NCBI GenBank assembly: GCA_023213395.1
Contig: CM041465.1
Coordinates: 46,259,741-46,323,740 of the forward strand
Length of the DNA: 64,000 bases
Direction of reading: 5' to 3'
Origin: Cycas panzhihuaensis
Lineage: Eukaryota > Cycadophyta
Position numbers and translations under genes: made by a program. Positions within the stretch are counted from its first letter, which is position 1, and each line of letters begins with the position of its first letter. This document shows positions 1 through 11,517 of this stretch, piece after piece. The notes under the pieces are model-generated. The model had not been told where the DNA came from. It ran no database searches and saw nothing but the letters and a program-made list of their open reading frames with translations.

Positions 1-667
1 AGATTGTGAAAGTGGATTTAGAAATATTTTCAAGTTCTTGTCATAGTATATTTAGTATTGTTTACTTTTTCTTTCTTTTTAACAGGTTTGGAAGTACAAT
101 ATAAAAAGTTGTAAGACCCAAGGATTTCAATTCTTTGGTGGCCATTTATGTTATCTCATTCTTCTTTTCTTTTCCCTCTTTTTGTCCATTTAATAAGGGG
201 AAATATTGCTAAAAATTTTTTAGCTTTTAGAAGAACGATTGTAAAGGGAGGTTCTACCTACTTTTTTAAAAAATTTAGAGTTATTTAAAATATCCACCAT
301 TGTATTATCTCACCTTACCCATATTGGGATCCTGGTGATGAAAAATGATGGAAATTTCATATGGTATCATGTGTTAATGAGATATTAGTAAGCTAAAATT
401 TTTACAAAAATAAAATTTACTTATTAAACTTTACAGGTTTGTAAAATCTTCTATAGAGCTCCAATTAACCTAATTCTAATTAGTAAATATGAGACTATGA
501 GTCTAGTTTTCAACACAAAAATCGGCACCCAATTTCGTTGCCATATAAGAAAGTTATTACTATTTTAGTGAACAACAATTATTTTTAATAAGAATTCTAG
601 AAAAATATATTCTATCAAATTTGTAGGACATCTAATAATTTTTCAAAACTCATTTGGACCTAATTCA
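1..667. other. Intergenic AT-rich DNA upstream of R1
   Basis: No supported gene. About 90 bases near 490-580 (around GAGTCTAGTTT and AAAGTTATT) recur in diverged form near 4488-4580, on the other side of R1. Before R1 inserted, the two copies would have lain about 200 bases apart. Confidence 0.5.
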
Positions 668-947
668 TGTTAGGATTAGTAATGTAATAAGCACATCAAA
701 CCCTAATAGTGAGCAATAAAAAGATGAAGTATGTACAAAATGGACACCATGTTGGAGAATTGGACAAAACTCAATTATGAACAAATAAGAGTATATACTT
801 ATAGTACAACCTCATCACTAGAGAGAGAACCCCATTGGACTACTTAGAGGTGGCACACAAATCAAGGTGACCCACAACTCTAATATAAAATACAAAGTAT
901 AGAGAGAGTTTACATAGGGCTAATGGAATTGAGTATTACACCCAACA
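668..947 (-). repeat. R1 3' LTR
   Basis: Same sequence as 4189-4468 with scattered substitutions. The TGTT/AACA inverted termini are intact. Confidence 0.9.
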
Positions 948-957
948 TTCCCCCCTG
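948..957 (-). other. R1 polypurine tract
   Basis: On minus this reads CAGGGGGGAA immediately before the 3' LTR. It is the expected plus-strand priming tract and fixes the element's orientation. Confidence 0.8.
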
Positions 958-1001
958 TAATAGTCAATTACATAAATGTCGTCACATCAATGATAAGCTC
1001 A

Positions 1002-1500
1002 AGTCTCCAAAAGGCTGATGGATCATAATCGCTACTGCACAGAATAAGAAAGCTATTGAAGTCCATCTACCGGAATGCATGGGTTATCAGCCGCTGCAAC
1101 CGCCAGTTGGGTAAGAACTCCCTTTGTATACGTGGATCAATCAGGAGCTGGCAAGAGTAGCTATATAAGGTCCCACCCCTTACTCATATGGGAGTACAAG
1201 CAGGAAAAAACATATATAAGAAACACATGGCACATAGCACATGGCAAGAGTCTCCAAAAGTCTGATGGATCATAAACACTACTGCACTAAATAAGAAAGT
1301 TGCTGAAGTCCATATGAGGTGAAGTCCATTTACCAGAATGCATGGGTTATCAGCCACTACAACTGCCAGTTGAGTAGGAACTCCCTTTGTATATATGGAT
1401 CAATCAGGAGCTGGAAAGAGTATCTGTATAAGGTTCCACCCTTTGCTTATATGAGAGTGCAAGCAGGAAAAAATATATATAAGGCACATGGCAAATAACA
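1002..1500. repeat. Tandem duplication of about 247 bases inside R1
   Basis: The block starting GTCTCCAAAAGGCTGATGG at about 1002 recurs from about 1250 with the same internal landmarks: ATGCATGGGTTATCAGCC, GGATCAATCAGGAGCTGG and GCAGGAAAAAA. The second copy has a small insertion and scattered changes. A short open frame at 1075-1275 is only this repeat and is not called a gene. Confidence 0.8.
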
Positions 1501-2282
1501 CATGGCAGGCAAGAGTAGCTTCTAAAAGTGTGTCCTACCTCTTGCTCAATAGGACTAGCACTTCTTTGGCATCTAATGGCCAGAAATAGAATGGCACTAT
1601 GGCCTCAAACATGCCACATGGGCTAAAAAGATGCCTTATTGGGCTAACAACTTGCCACCATGGGCAAAAATAACCAGCATTAGAAATTTTTACATGACTG
1701 AAAAATAGTATGTGACTTGTGTAGCATATGTGACTCTCTCTCATAAATGAAGTACAATATGATTACAATGGGTTCTTCAAGAGCTAAAAAGAAGTCCATA
1801 GTACATGTCATCCCCCCCATTTGGGGTACATTACATCAAGAAGCCTTGAAAATGTAATATGTGCTTGAAGAAACTGAAAAAAAATGAAGACAAATAGTAA
1901 CTTGTGACTTTGAACTTAAAAATCTCCATGAAAACAACTCCAAAATATGTCAAATGACCTGTCAAATGAAAGGTCTTTCTGTTACAGATCCAACGCAATA
2001 GACGGAACTAAAATCAGACCTCCCAATCTCAAGATACAGTAAAAAAGGTGATAGGTACTCCTTGGTAATGCTGAAACTTGATGAAATAAAGATTAGCCCC
2101 CTTTATGAGCTGGTAGCTGATCATATAAGCCCACCATGTAACCGGGGCTAAAGTGATAAGGGGCTAGATAGATCCAAAACCAATATCCAATTAAATTAAA
2201 TTTGATTTTAACTTTGTAAAAAAAATTATACCCTTTTTAATAAAAACTCACGTCCGCCCAAAAATAAAGATCGAATGAAAGA

Positions 2283-2870
2283 TAATTAACCCTAGGTAGG
2301 GTTTGTTCATCGTTATCAAAAATGTCGCCACCATGGATCTGTTTACAGGTCACCGCCATGAACAGAGGGTTAATCACCATGGATTGAAGAGCTGCGAGGT
2401 TGAAGAAGGGACGACCGCCATTGATGAAGCAAGGTGGCGAATTGGAATCTTCCTCGGCTGCCATGAATGAGGCGCTTTATTCCAGATCCAACATGGAGAG
2501 GAGGATGCGATGTAGGGACAGAAGCATTCCAGTGGGACTCAGTAGAAGAAGAGGGCACCACCATGGAATATGTTTACAGGTCGACGATGGAGAAGAGGAG
2601 GGCATCGCCATGGATGCAGGTTCGTCGCCATGGGAGTGCAGGTTTACAAGCTATGCTAGCTGTCGTCACGCGCTATTGTTATAACAAGGGGCAGATATCA
2701 TCCACCAAATAGACGTGTTGATAATGAAAAAGCCTCTCTATCTTCATATCTCTGTTGGAATGTAGGTTTACCATTTCATCCACCTTGAGTCATTCGTGTT
2801 AAAGGGGCAGCTGTCGTCGATGGGGATGCAGATCTCGGTGTTGCAAAGGGTTGCCATGGATTCAAGGTCG
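2283..2870. other. GC-richer segment with recurring CCATGG and GTTTACAGGT words inside R1
   Basis: The words GCCATGG, ACCATGG and GTTTACAGGTC recur irregularly (about 2330, 2350, 2380, 2560, 2610, 2630 and 2855). Its left edge, CCCTAGGTAGGGTTT, resembles the ACCCTA motifs of plant 5' leaders. Base composition differs from both flanks, so it may be another captured piece of host DNA. Short frames exist on both strands; none is recognisable. Confidence 0.4.
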
Positions 2871-3445
2871 CAGGGTTTGCAATAATGTAGGGAGGCCTAT
2901 CATCATTCCTATACCCTGGCATAATATCAGGAAAGGGCTTCTTGGGCCCAACTTTCTTAATCTCCACCTACTTTCTACAAAGTTCACACATTTTGCCCTG
3001 AGATAAGGTGTCTTCAACAACTTGCTAAAAGTTACAAAACCAAAAACTCGAGAGCGACCAGTCTCCTGATCCTGCATAATTTGATGTTCCACAGTTCTTC
3101 CATCTAGAACATGTTTGTCCTTAATCACTTTGTTTATGATAGAGGGCTCAGCATAAGTCACAAACCCAAAACCACGAGAATAGCCCGTGCTACGGTATTT
3201 CATGATGACCGAGTCCGTTAGCACTCCATATTTGCTAACAAATGAGAGGTAAACTTTTCTATGGTGGTTTCACTTGCCAAACCCCTAATGAAGATTTTTT
3301 CGGGGCTGGAAGAGCCCTTTGAGGCATTATTCTTCTCATCTTCTACACTGTGGACATCCTTGTTATCCTTCTCACCATTAGAGACTGATTTGATAGGGTC
3401 CTTAGAAGTTGCATCCTTTGCCTTAGCACTGTCCATGACCTGCAA
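2870..3445 (-). pseudogene. Captured two-RRM hnRNP-like RNA-binding protein, decayed
   Basis: On minus, from 3445, an acidic Lys/Glu/Asp-rich leader of about 50 residues runs into an RNP2 motif (KIFIRGL) and, after a frameshift near 3220, into DSVIMK and the RNP1 motif RGFGFVTY of the first RRM. The first RRM breaks off at GRTVE and continues at once as VEHQIMQDQETGRSR and an RNP1-like VFGFVTF, which is the middle of the second RRM. The end of RRM1, the linker and the start of RRM2 are therefore missing, apparently through a deletion at a shared VE. A second frameshift precedes VEIKKVGPKKPF, the usual end of RRM2 in plant hnRNP1/musashi-like proteins. No intron is seen. Such proteins bind nuclear pre-mRNA; this copy cannot encode a working one. 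It lies in the sense direction of R1. Confidence 0.85.
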
Positions 3446-3567
3446 CTATAACCTAAAACTCCCCTAAACGGGATCTCAACCCACCAAACGAGCCCTCGAA
3501 GTGAGCAAAATAAGAGATATTACAGACGAACGTAGAAGGCACAAGAGCTTCTTCTCATAAAACCTAT

Positions 3568-3593
3568 CTTTCTTTCTTTCTTTCTTTCTTTTT
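3568..3593. repeat. (CTTT)n microsatellite
   Basis: About six CTTT units followed by a T/A run. It lies inside R1, upstream (on minus) of the captured hnRNP fragment. Confidence 0.85.
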
Positions 3594-4170
3594 TAATTTT
3601 TTTTTTGAAAAAAACATAAGAATATAGGCCTTGAATACAGAAAATTTTTAAATATTTTTCATATAAAGAATACATATCAGCAGAAAGGAACATGAATTTT
3701 ATCCACCTGTAGATTTGCAAAAAAATTTCAAAAATGGAGTCACTTCTGGCCAAGAAGGACTCTCTCAAGTGCTGTCAACGATCATGGTTGCATTCTTGTC
3801 CACTGACATGCAATAGAGATGGTCTTCCAGTAATTGGAATCTGAACATAAGCTTTCATGGACTTTCACCTGCATGCAAATTTATTGTGGTACCACATGTA
3901 GAGAAAGTGTCTACTTGAGCAACATCAACAGGCTTCAAACATCTATGAAACTTCAAAATAGGCTTGAAAACAGCCTCTCATCATCATCAAAATAGCCCTT
4001 CAAAACTTGATAACAGTCCCATAACAAAATATGCATAAGATATAACTTGAAATGATCTTCAACTTGACAAAGTCACCAAACAGGCACATCAAAAAATTTA
4101 CAAGACTTGAAAGCTCAAAAACAAGGATAACATGTACTAGGATTTACAAGAAATGCCTCCAAGGATTAAA

Positions 4171-4188
4171 CCTTGGGCTTTGATACCA
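4171..4188 (-). promoter_or_regulatory. R1 primer-binding site
   Basis: On minus this reads TGGTATCAAAGCCCAAGG, abutting the LTR. It is one change from the common plant initiator-Met-tRNA primer site TGGTATCAGAGCC. Confidence 0.85.
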
Positions 4189-4468
4189 TGTTAGGATTAG
4201 TAATGTAACAAGCACATCAAACCCTAATGGTGAGCAACAAAAAGATGAAGTATGTACAAAATGGACACCATGTTGGAGAATTGGCCAAAACTCAATTATG
4301 AACAAATAAGAGTACATACTTATAGTATAACCTCACCACTAGAGAGAGAACCCCATTGGACTACTTAAAGGTGGCACACATATCAAGGTGGCCCACAACT
4401 CTAATATAAAATACAAAGTATAGAGAGAGTTTACATAGGGCTAATGGAATTAAGTATTACACCCAACA
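4189..4468 (-). repeat. R1 5' LTR
   Basis: Pairs with 668-947 at the same 280-base length and visibly high identity. On the minus strand it is followed by the primer site. Confidence 0.9.
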
Positions 4469-5816
4469 ATTCCACTTCCTAAAGATAAGCTTTGAGTCTA
4501 GTTTATAGCACAAAAACTAGCACTCAATTTAGTTCTTGTGGGAGAAAGTTATTGCTATTTTAGTAAAAACTATTTTTTTTGTATTAAAAAAAAAATGAAG
4601 AAATTTTCTTCATTCTTTTTATAAGGATTAAAAGCCCATTGTAAAAGTGAGTAAAAAAACACCTGGATCAGTGTAATATCCAGTGTCCTCACTCACTTAT
4701 CAGCATTACATTTTAGCATTCTAAAATCACTTCAATTAAGCACTCTAAAAACACTCCAAGTAAGTACTCTAAGAAAGCACTCCAAGCAAGCTTCTATTTT
4801 CATTTATATGCACGTTTGGTGCAAATTCAATAGTCTTTTCACTCTCCTTAAAAGAAACTCATCACGTACATTATTTTCTACTATCATGTACCTATTCATA
4901 TATTCACCAATGTTAAGATACCTTGGTTGGAAAAATTCCATGCCATAAAGGAGGTGTGGGTTTCAAGCTAGGATTAGACTGAACCATAATATTGGTGAGG
5001 TTTGGTTAGCCATATCATCATGCCTCAATCAGGGATCATCCTAATAACTAACTAAGAAAACTAAATTTTAATACAAGATTAAAATATGCTCGATCTAATA
5101 TCTGTCATAGCTATGGGTATGCACGTAGCACTCTTTAGAGGAAGTATATAGTTACTCATTGGTGAATTGAGTAAGAATTGGGAGTACCTAAGCTCCGTTG
5201 TGCCTTAGATTTCATCACCAAACACAATTGCGGGTATCGCGGGTAAAGGCCAACTTAATTCTACTAGAAGCCTAGGCATCCCTTCAACAACCTCAACTAC
5301 ATGTTGGACACAAGTTAGAGGTTATTGGGTTGATTACACATCATATATTTGAGTTTCAAGTTGTGTACACCTAATGATGTCATCTTCTACATTGGCTTAT
5401 AATCTTGTATATTGATCACTTACTTATTTGTAAAAAGTGATGCATAGTGTAATCATAATAATAGTGCTTCTCATATCCCTATTGCATCATGTTAATATTT
5501 TCCACAAATATTAATGGCCAATTTTCATCATAGTGCTTCTCATATTCCTGCTACATTAGGTTAATATTTGTCACAAGTGTTGGTGACTTTTTTCTAAGTT
5601 GCTCCTTTCATATTTGAGCAACCATTCTCACTTCTGCTTCCTTCTACTACACTACTTTATTGTATCTCCTATTTGTAAATAGTAATTGGTCATTTATTAT
5701 CATCATTTTTATAGTCCCTTGTTCATTTCTTCCCTTCTCAAAAGACACCATATCTTCACAGTTCAAACAAAATATGAATTACATTTTTAAAGGGAAAGAA
5801 AATTAGAACATGTAGT
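4469..5816. other. Unassigned DNA between R1 and R2
   Basis: No supported coding region. The start (4488-4580) is a diverged copy of 490-580. A short duplication, CATAGTGCTTCTCATAT, occurs near 5463 and 5530. The 5' LTR expected for R2 should lie at the right end, but I cannot match it to the R2 3' end. Confidence 0.4.
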
Positions 5817-5829
5817 TTATTGGTGTCAG

Positions 5830-6715
5830 AAATGCTACAAAGTATGAAAGTCTTTAGAGAGATCACTTGCAATCTACACCATTTGTTACAGCCACAACTA
5901 CCACAGCTACTTCTGAAGGAGGTGCTCTAATTGCTCCCACTGAAGTTGCAGCTAAATGTAATAGGAACTTGATGATGATAAATTTTATGTAGGGATACTT
6001 CTTATCAATAATTATTCCTTGCATAATCTCATTGATGAAGTTGTATATGATATAATATAAAACGTTCTTGAAGTTCTTAAGAAGAACTTTAACACTAAAT
6101 CAAACTTAGAATTTATTTACTTAGTGCTGAAGATGAATAAATTGAAAATACAGGAAGGACATGCAAGTGAGATAATCAATCTCCTTCATCTAATCAAGCA
6201 AACCATTGATAAAGATTTTAAAACTTAATATATTACATGGGCTTTCTTAATTCAGTTATGTTTTCATATCCCAGATTACAAAACTCTATTAGAAAGTCTT
6301 CAATCTAGTGGCACTTTGAAGACCCTAAACTTTGAGGCTCTTACTAATAAGTTTATTGAATTTGATAAGACCTTTGATACTAATTTTTCTACTACATCAG
6401 ATCTAGTTGATGCTGCTTTCGAAGTAGAAGAAGATCCTTTTTATACCAAAAATCAAGGTCAATACTCTTATAGATGTAGTAATTCCTGTGGAAGAGTAGA
6501 GGTAGATAACAAGGACAACGTCCTCTTGGTTAACAGGCTCCTCGACTCTAAAAAAAATAATCTCAAGGCCAAGGCTAAAATAATCAACCTAGACCTAGAT
6601 CCAATAATCAAAGATAATCCAACTAGCCTAATACTTCTTATGGGACTAGAAATCAAATAATTGTATACCAAAGGTATAATACAAAAGGACACTATGCCAA
6701 AAATTGTAGAATTAC
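5830..6715 (+). pseudogene. R2 copia gag remnant
   Basis: A broken frame contains a gag-like helical stretch: VLKMNKLKIQEGHASEIIN near 6125-6180, then LNFEALTNKFIEFD at 6321-6370. An acidic and Lys-rich spacer follows. A nucleic-acid-binding zinc knuckle is half preserved near 6673-6708 as NTKGHYAKNCR, with the first cysteines replaced by Tyr and Asn-type residues. The function would have been capsid formation and RNA packaging. Several stops make it inactive. The copia gag assignment rests on position before protease and the CCHC remnant. Confidence 0.65.
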
Positions 6716-6889
6716 CACCAACAAACTACTAAGTTATCAACAATGCTATAGTATACATAATATTGATAATACTTCTTTTGAAGATAATTTTGGTAAAATG
6801 TAATTTACTTATGCATACCTTTAAAGAATTGGGACCACTTCATCAAATGTTGTTGATGGATCCACTAAGTATATTGAATCTCATTGTGG

Positions 6890-8040
6890 CTATGCTTTTT
6901 TACTTTTGCCTTCACCACTTGGAGTTGCAAATAGTGCCACCTCAAATACTTCATCTTGGATTATGGATACTAGAGCAATATAATATATGACTTGTCATCA
7001 CTAGTTCTTTCAGGATTTTGACTTTGAAGTTTATGGTGTTGTACACGTGGCTGACAAATCATCTCAACTAGTCAAAGGACTTGGAACTATTTGCTTGAAA
7101 CTCCTAGGCCTTCTAGATTTTACCCTTATTGATGTTTTATATGTTCCTGCTCTGATGCAGAATCTGCTCTCCTTATTCACCCTTATCTCTCGTGGATTTG
7201 ATCTGAGTGTAACTACAAATAATCAAACTCTCTGTCATTCACCCTCCTTCAAATGCTGTGGTTATGACCAGAATTCTTGATGGCAAACTTTTTCACCTAA
7301 TTGGCTTACCATCCTCTAAAGCTAACTATGTTGATGATGACTCTTCTTTTACCACAACCATGACTCCTCAAAAGTTATCCTAAGTAGACATATGGTATGC
7401 TTGTATGATCCATATCAAAATTGATCGTTTAAGAGAACTACATGCCACTCGACATGGTATGCTTAGGCTCTCCTCTAATCCCTTTTAATGTGAAGCATGT
7501 ATCATTGTTAAATCTCAAAGATAATCCTTTTCTCATAGTCAGTGGAAATCTGGCCAACCTTTATAACTTGTACACTCAGATATATGCAGTCCTATGCCTA
7601 TCCTTTCTCTCAAACAAAAGTAGTACTATATTACTTTCATTGATGATTTTACGAAGAAAGTATGGGTTACTTTTCTTACAAAGAAAGATGAATCTTTTTC
7701 TATGTTTCAAGCTTTCAAGGCTCATGTGGAAAATGAATCTAGATTCAAGATCAAAATACTCAAGACTGACAATGGTAGCGAGTACATGTCTAATGAGTTT
7801 AAATTATACTTATATCAATATAGAATTAAACATCAAAGCACTGTTTTAGGTACACCCCAACAAAATAGAGTTGCCAAGCACATGAACAGGACCATCATAA
7901 ACATGGCTCGTTCTATGTTAGTATATAAGAATATCCCTATCTATCTTTGGGCTGAGACTATTTGGACTATTATGTATTACATCAAGATTATTAGTCCCTC
8001 TAAGCTTGGCCCCTTCCCATATGAAATGTGGTATAGATAA
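6890..8040 (+). pseudogene. R2 copia protease and integrase, inactivated
   Basis: The protease active site reads SWIMDTRA (about 6954-6977): the catalytic Asp is present but DTGA has become DTRA. Downstream are the pre-integrase LHATRHGMLR and the integrase core: VHSDIC (first Asp at 7579-7581), FIDDFTKKVWV, LKTDNGSEYM (second Asp) and TPQQNRVAKHMNRT. The third catalytic acid, Glu in copia integrases, is Lys (AAG at 7876-7878), and the preceding Gly is Arg. The segment from about 7670 to 8040 is open for roughly 120 codons, while the part before it has several stops and frame changes. It would have cut the polyprotein and inserted cDNA. Confidence 0.88.
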
Positions 8041-8699
8041 ACCCCTCTATCTCCCACTTCAAAAATTTTGGCTCTACTTATTATGCTCACATTTTGGAGG
8101 AATATAGAAACAAGCTCTAAGATAAAGCCCTTAAAGGCATCTTTGCCGAATACGCTATAGACCAAAAGGGGTACAAGGTTTTTATACGTTCACAACGTAA
8201 AATTATCATCACTAAATATGTTATCTTTATAGAGACTGAAGTTCAATTACTCAGACTTAACTCTAAGATACCTTCATATTGATTTAATGATGCTACTGAA
8301 TTTGATATCCAGATTCTAAAATTTAGGGGGGGAGATGCTCAATAATTACTCAAAATCTTCTAATTTGATAATAGAACCCCATAGGATACAAGATGTGAAT
8401 CTCGACCAATATGTACATATCTAGCACCATCATTTGTGAATAACCAAGTTGATGAAGGCAAAGCCATAGTAGAAGGACCATCCTCTCCAACATAAGTGGT
8501 TGGCCCATCTTCTCTAGCATCATCAACTTCCTCCATGACAAACATTTCACATGATCTTTTTCAGGATCAAAACAAAGACTAAGAGGTTATGGAAATGAAA
8601 TCCTCATTCCTAACTTGAGGTTTTCGTGAAGCCTACCAACTACACAAGGATATGTGACCAGATGAGATGGGTAAAACTAGCACTAGAAGTTCCCATAGA

Positions 8700-10285
8700 G
8701 CAAGGATGCATGGATTACTTTCTATTGATTTTGAACTAGCAGAACTACACCTTACTTTTAATGAAGAGCCTCTAACATACCAAGAAGTTATAAAGCATAT
8801 AGCTTAGAGAAATGCCATGAATAAAGAGTACCAATCTCTTATCAAGAATGATATATGGAAGCTTGTTGATCTACCACTTGGAAAAAAGATAGCTCAAAAT
8901 AAATGGGTGTTAAAAAATAAGTATATATTAGATGGCACTCTAGAAAAACATAAAGCAAGGTTGGTAGAAAAAGGATTTATGCAAAGGGAAGGCATTGACT
9001 ACACTGAAATCTTTGCTCATATAACCAAGTGGCCTACAATCAGAACTCTTATAGCCTTGGATGCTCAACAGAGTTGGAAAATCCACCAACTCGATGTTAA
9101 GACTACATTTCTCAATGGGCACCTTAGAGAAGAAATTTATATGGCTCAACCAGAAGGATACAAGATTGTTAATAAGAAGCATAAGGTTTGCAGGCTCAGA
9201 AAGTCCTTGTATAGCCTAAAACAAACCCCTCATGCTTGGTTTACCAAGTTGTTTGAAAGAATGAGGTAACTTGGATATAAGGTTTGTGACTATCAAGATA
9301 TTGATGCAACACTATTTATCAAGCACTAAAATAATAATCACTTACCTCTTAATCTTTGTGGATGATATGTTAATAATAGGGAATAGTGAATAGGTAATCA
9401 ATTAACTAAAGAAGGTCTTGCTAAAACTTTTGAATTGTCTGACCTCGGGTTGATGAAATATTACTTGGGAATTAAAGTAAATCAAAATAATGGCAAAATC
9501 TTTCTCTCCCAAGAAAAATATATCAATAATATTTTGATAATATTTTAGTTGGAACGTGCTCGACCAGTGGCTATACCTATGGAAACTAATGTAAAACTCT
9601 CAGTTGATAGTGACATTAAGGAGGTAGACGCAATACTCTACATGTAACTTGTAGGTAGTCTTATCTATATTACCAACACATGGCTAGATAATTGCACACT
9701 ATATCAGTATCATTACAAGATTCATAGTAAATCCTAAGCAGAATCACTGGCAAGATGCAATGTGAGTATTGAGGTCCCTGAAGACGACCAACAAATATGG
9801 TTTGTTATATGAACCCAATGCAGAATTTAAATTTTATATATACACAGACTCAGACTTTGCCAGCGATAAAGACATAGGAAGATCTACATGTGGGTATATA
9901 ACATTTCTTGGAATAACACCAATATCATGGAGATCTAGATGGCAGAAGATACTTGTAGACTCAACTACCGAAGTTGAATATGTTTCTGCTTTTAAGATAA
10001 GCAAGGAGGTGATATGGCTTAGAAAATTATTGAATACATTAAATGTCACCCAAACAAGTTATACTAGATTATATGTAGATAATCAATCTACAATCTAAAT
10101 GGCTAAAAATCCTATATTTCACAATCATACTAAACATATAAGTATAAAAGTCTATAGGATTAGAGAACTAGTTCATGATGGCATAATTCAACTAGAGTAT
10201 TGTCCCACAGTAGATCAAGTGACTAATATCTTCATCAAACCATTGAAGAAGGTGAAATTTGAACAGTTCTGAAGGCAACTAGGCC
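8700..10285 (+). pseudogene. R2 copia reverse transcriptase and RNase H, broken
   Basis: The RT start is clear: WKLVDLPLGKKIAQNKWVLK, then KARLVEKGF, IDYTEIFA and LDVKTTFLNGHLREEIYM, open from 8817 to 9269. After a stop, the catalytic loop FVDDMLI is intact near 9355. The region to 9760 has frameshifts. RNase H is open at 9769-10098, with YTDSDFASDKDIGRSTCGYI, ISWRSRWQ, the ST.E.EY motif as STTEVEY, and YVDNQSTI. The frame then continues past a stop through HNHTKHISIK to a tail near 10285. The order protease-integrase-RT-RNase H defines copia. Confidence 0.9.
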
Positions 10286-10335
10286 TTAGGATCTCTATCT
10301 CTGACTAATTGAAGGAGATGATAATATGGTCATTA

Positions 10336-10449
10336 TACTCTGTCTCATTCATGAAAATCCCTTATGGGTATGGAAGGACAAGAGTAAGTCTCTACTCTAT
10401 CCTATTTATGAAAACCCCTTGTGGATACAAAAGGATAAGAGTTGTATCA
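10336..10449 (+). repeat. 57-base tandem duplication in R2 3' region
   Basis: Two copies (10336-10392, 10393-10449) share TACTCT, TTTATGAAAA or TTCATGAAAA, GGGTATGGAAGGA versus GGATACAAAAGGA, and AAGAGT. A multiple of three, it keeps a short frame open, but this lies after pol and before the polypurine tract and is probably non-coding. Confidence 0.75.
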
Positions 10450-10730
10450 TTTTGGAAAATTGTAATCTATGAAAATCTGAAAGGGCATAGGGAATATCCA
10501 AATGGTATATGAAGACTCAGTAGATTTTAGCTATAAAATTCATTGTACTGATTGGCTATCTAACTTCATTTAAAGAGCCACCTGATCTAGGTTAATAGAT
10601 TAGAAAATCTGTGGGTTTTCTTCTCCACGAGGGTTTTCAACAAAAGTGTCATAGTAGTTTACTTTGTAAGATGTTCAAATGAAGACCTCATAGGATATAA
10701 TAAAATAGGATGAGATGACCTTCTACCATT

Positions 10731-11036
10731 AAGGGGGAGATTGAAATAGGTTAATATCACAAGGTCATTACATTAGTTGATTATTTCTAAAAAGGGTCTT
10801 AAGTGAATTTTAAATTAGATCACTTAAGTTAAATGCACTTTCATGTGCATTATATGTAATTTCATTTCACCTAATTCTAAAGCTCCCTCTCTCAATATAA
10901 AACTAAAAGCTAAATGGAGGAGACTTATTCTTACCTCCCCATTTGTGAGAGTTATTTTCTTTCTCTCAAGTCTCTCTTGCTCCCATATTTGCCTTTATGT
11001 TTAGTGCATGGAGATGAAGGATAGATCCACTCTTTT

Positions 11037-11038
<2 letters not shown>
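10731..11038 (+). repeat. R2 polypurine tract and 3' LTR remnant
   Basis: AAGGGGGAGAT at 10731-10741 is the copia polypurine tract, and the LTR should start at TGAAATAGG (10742). A TATA-like AATATAAAACTA occurs near 10895. The end is lost in the microsatellite at 11039. There is no second copy in the window to set limits. Confidence 0.55.
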
Positions 11039-11072
<34 letters not shown>

Positions 11073-11093
11073 GTGCATATATATATGTATGTG

Positions 11094-11125
<32 letters not shown>

Positions 11126-11191
11126 TACACACACATATACATATAGACACACACACACACACACACACACATACATACATACACACACACA

Positions 11192-11233
<42 letters not shown>

Positions 11234-11278
11234 CATATATATACATATATACATACATACATATGTATGTATATATAT
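11039..11278. repeat. Compound (TA)/(CA)/(TACA) microsatellite
   Basis: About 240 bases of alternating TA, CA and TACA units. Frames of His-Thr, Tyr-Ile and Cys-Val repeats on both strands are artefacts of this repeat and are not genes. Alternating purine-pyrimidine DNA of this kind can form Z-DNA or cruciforms. Confidence 0.97.
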
Positions 11279-11436
11279 AGCAACAATATTTGGGTAATTA
11301 TCCAATGTCCGGTAGGAGCGATTGATCTCTGACTAGAAAGATTGACCACTGAATGATTGACGGGATTGGTTGATTATTGGTCAAACGAATCGACCATTGG
11401 ACGATTAGCGGAATCAACTGATCCACATGCCAATCG

Positions 11437-11517
11437 CCCATGGTTTCAGTCGATCGAATGAAACCATGGGTTGGTCACTCATGGTATCAGTTGATCCTAT
11501 GAGTAGTCAACCCATGG
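11437..11517. repeat. Two chained palindromes sharing an arm
   Basis: First palindrome: arms 11437-11448 (CCCATGGTTTCA) and 11459-11470 are perfect reverse complements, around a 10-base centre holding TCGATCGA. Second: arms 11464-11482 and 11499-11517 pair at 16 of 19 positions. The middle CCATGGG belongs to both, so the two hairpins exclude each other. The surrounding 11300-11570 is full of GATTGACC, GATCGA and TTGATC variants. Confidence 0.85.

Larger units (their letters stand above)
668..4468 (-). mobile_element. R1: LTR retrotransposon without gag/pol, carrying an hnRNP-like gene fragment
   Basis: Two 280-base direct repeats (668-947 and 4189-4468) begin TGTTAGG and end CCCAACA. Orientation is minus: the reverse complement of 4171-4188 is a primer site matching the initiator-Met-tRNA pattern (TGGTATCAAAGCC) directly after the 5' LTR, and a polypurine tract (CAGGGGGGAA on minus) lies directly before the 3' LTR. 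Flanking 5-mers are ATTCA (663-667) and ATTCC (4469-4473), a duplication with one mismatch. The internal 3.2 kb shows no gag, protease, RT or integrase. It holds a tandem duplication, a CCATGG-rich segment and a decayed RRM gene in the element's sense direction. R1 must have depended on proteins from another element. Confidence 0.88.
5817..11038 (+). mobile_element. R2: degenerate Ty1/copia element
   Basis: It begins with a primer-site-like TTGGTGTCAGAAATGC near 5818, then gag, protease, integrase, RT and RNase H remnants in the copia order (integrase before RT). It ends with a polypurine tract AAGGGGGAGAT (10731-10741). All domains carry stops and frameshifts. The 5' LTR was not found, so the left end is approximate. 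The right end abuts a microsatellite and is also approximate. Confidence 0.85.

Noticed and set aside
1075-1275. A 66-codon frame with a P-loop-like GAGKSS
   Set aside because: Lies in a tandem duplication; the second copy does not keep the frame, and there is no NTPase context.
2400-2712. Two overlapping plus-strand frames of 94 and 81 codons
   Set aside because: Antisense to R1, built on the CCATGG-rich repeats, with no similarity.
10966-11349. Overlapping open frames of His-Thr, Tyr-Ile and Cys-Val repeats on both strands
   Set aside because: Pure products of the TA/CA microsatellite with no start context or homology.
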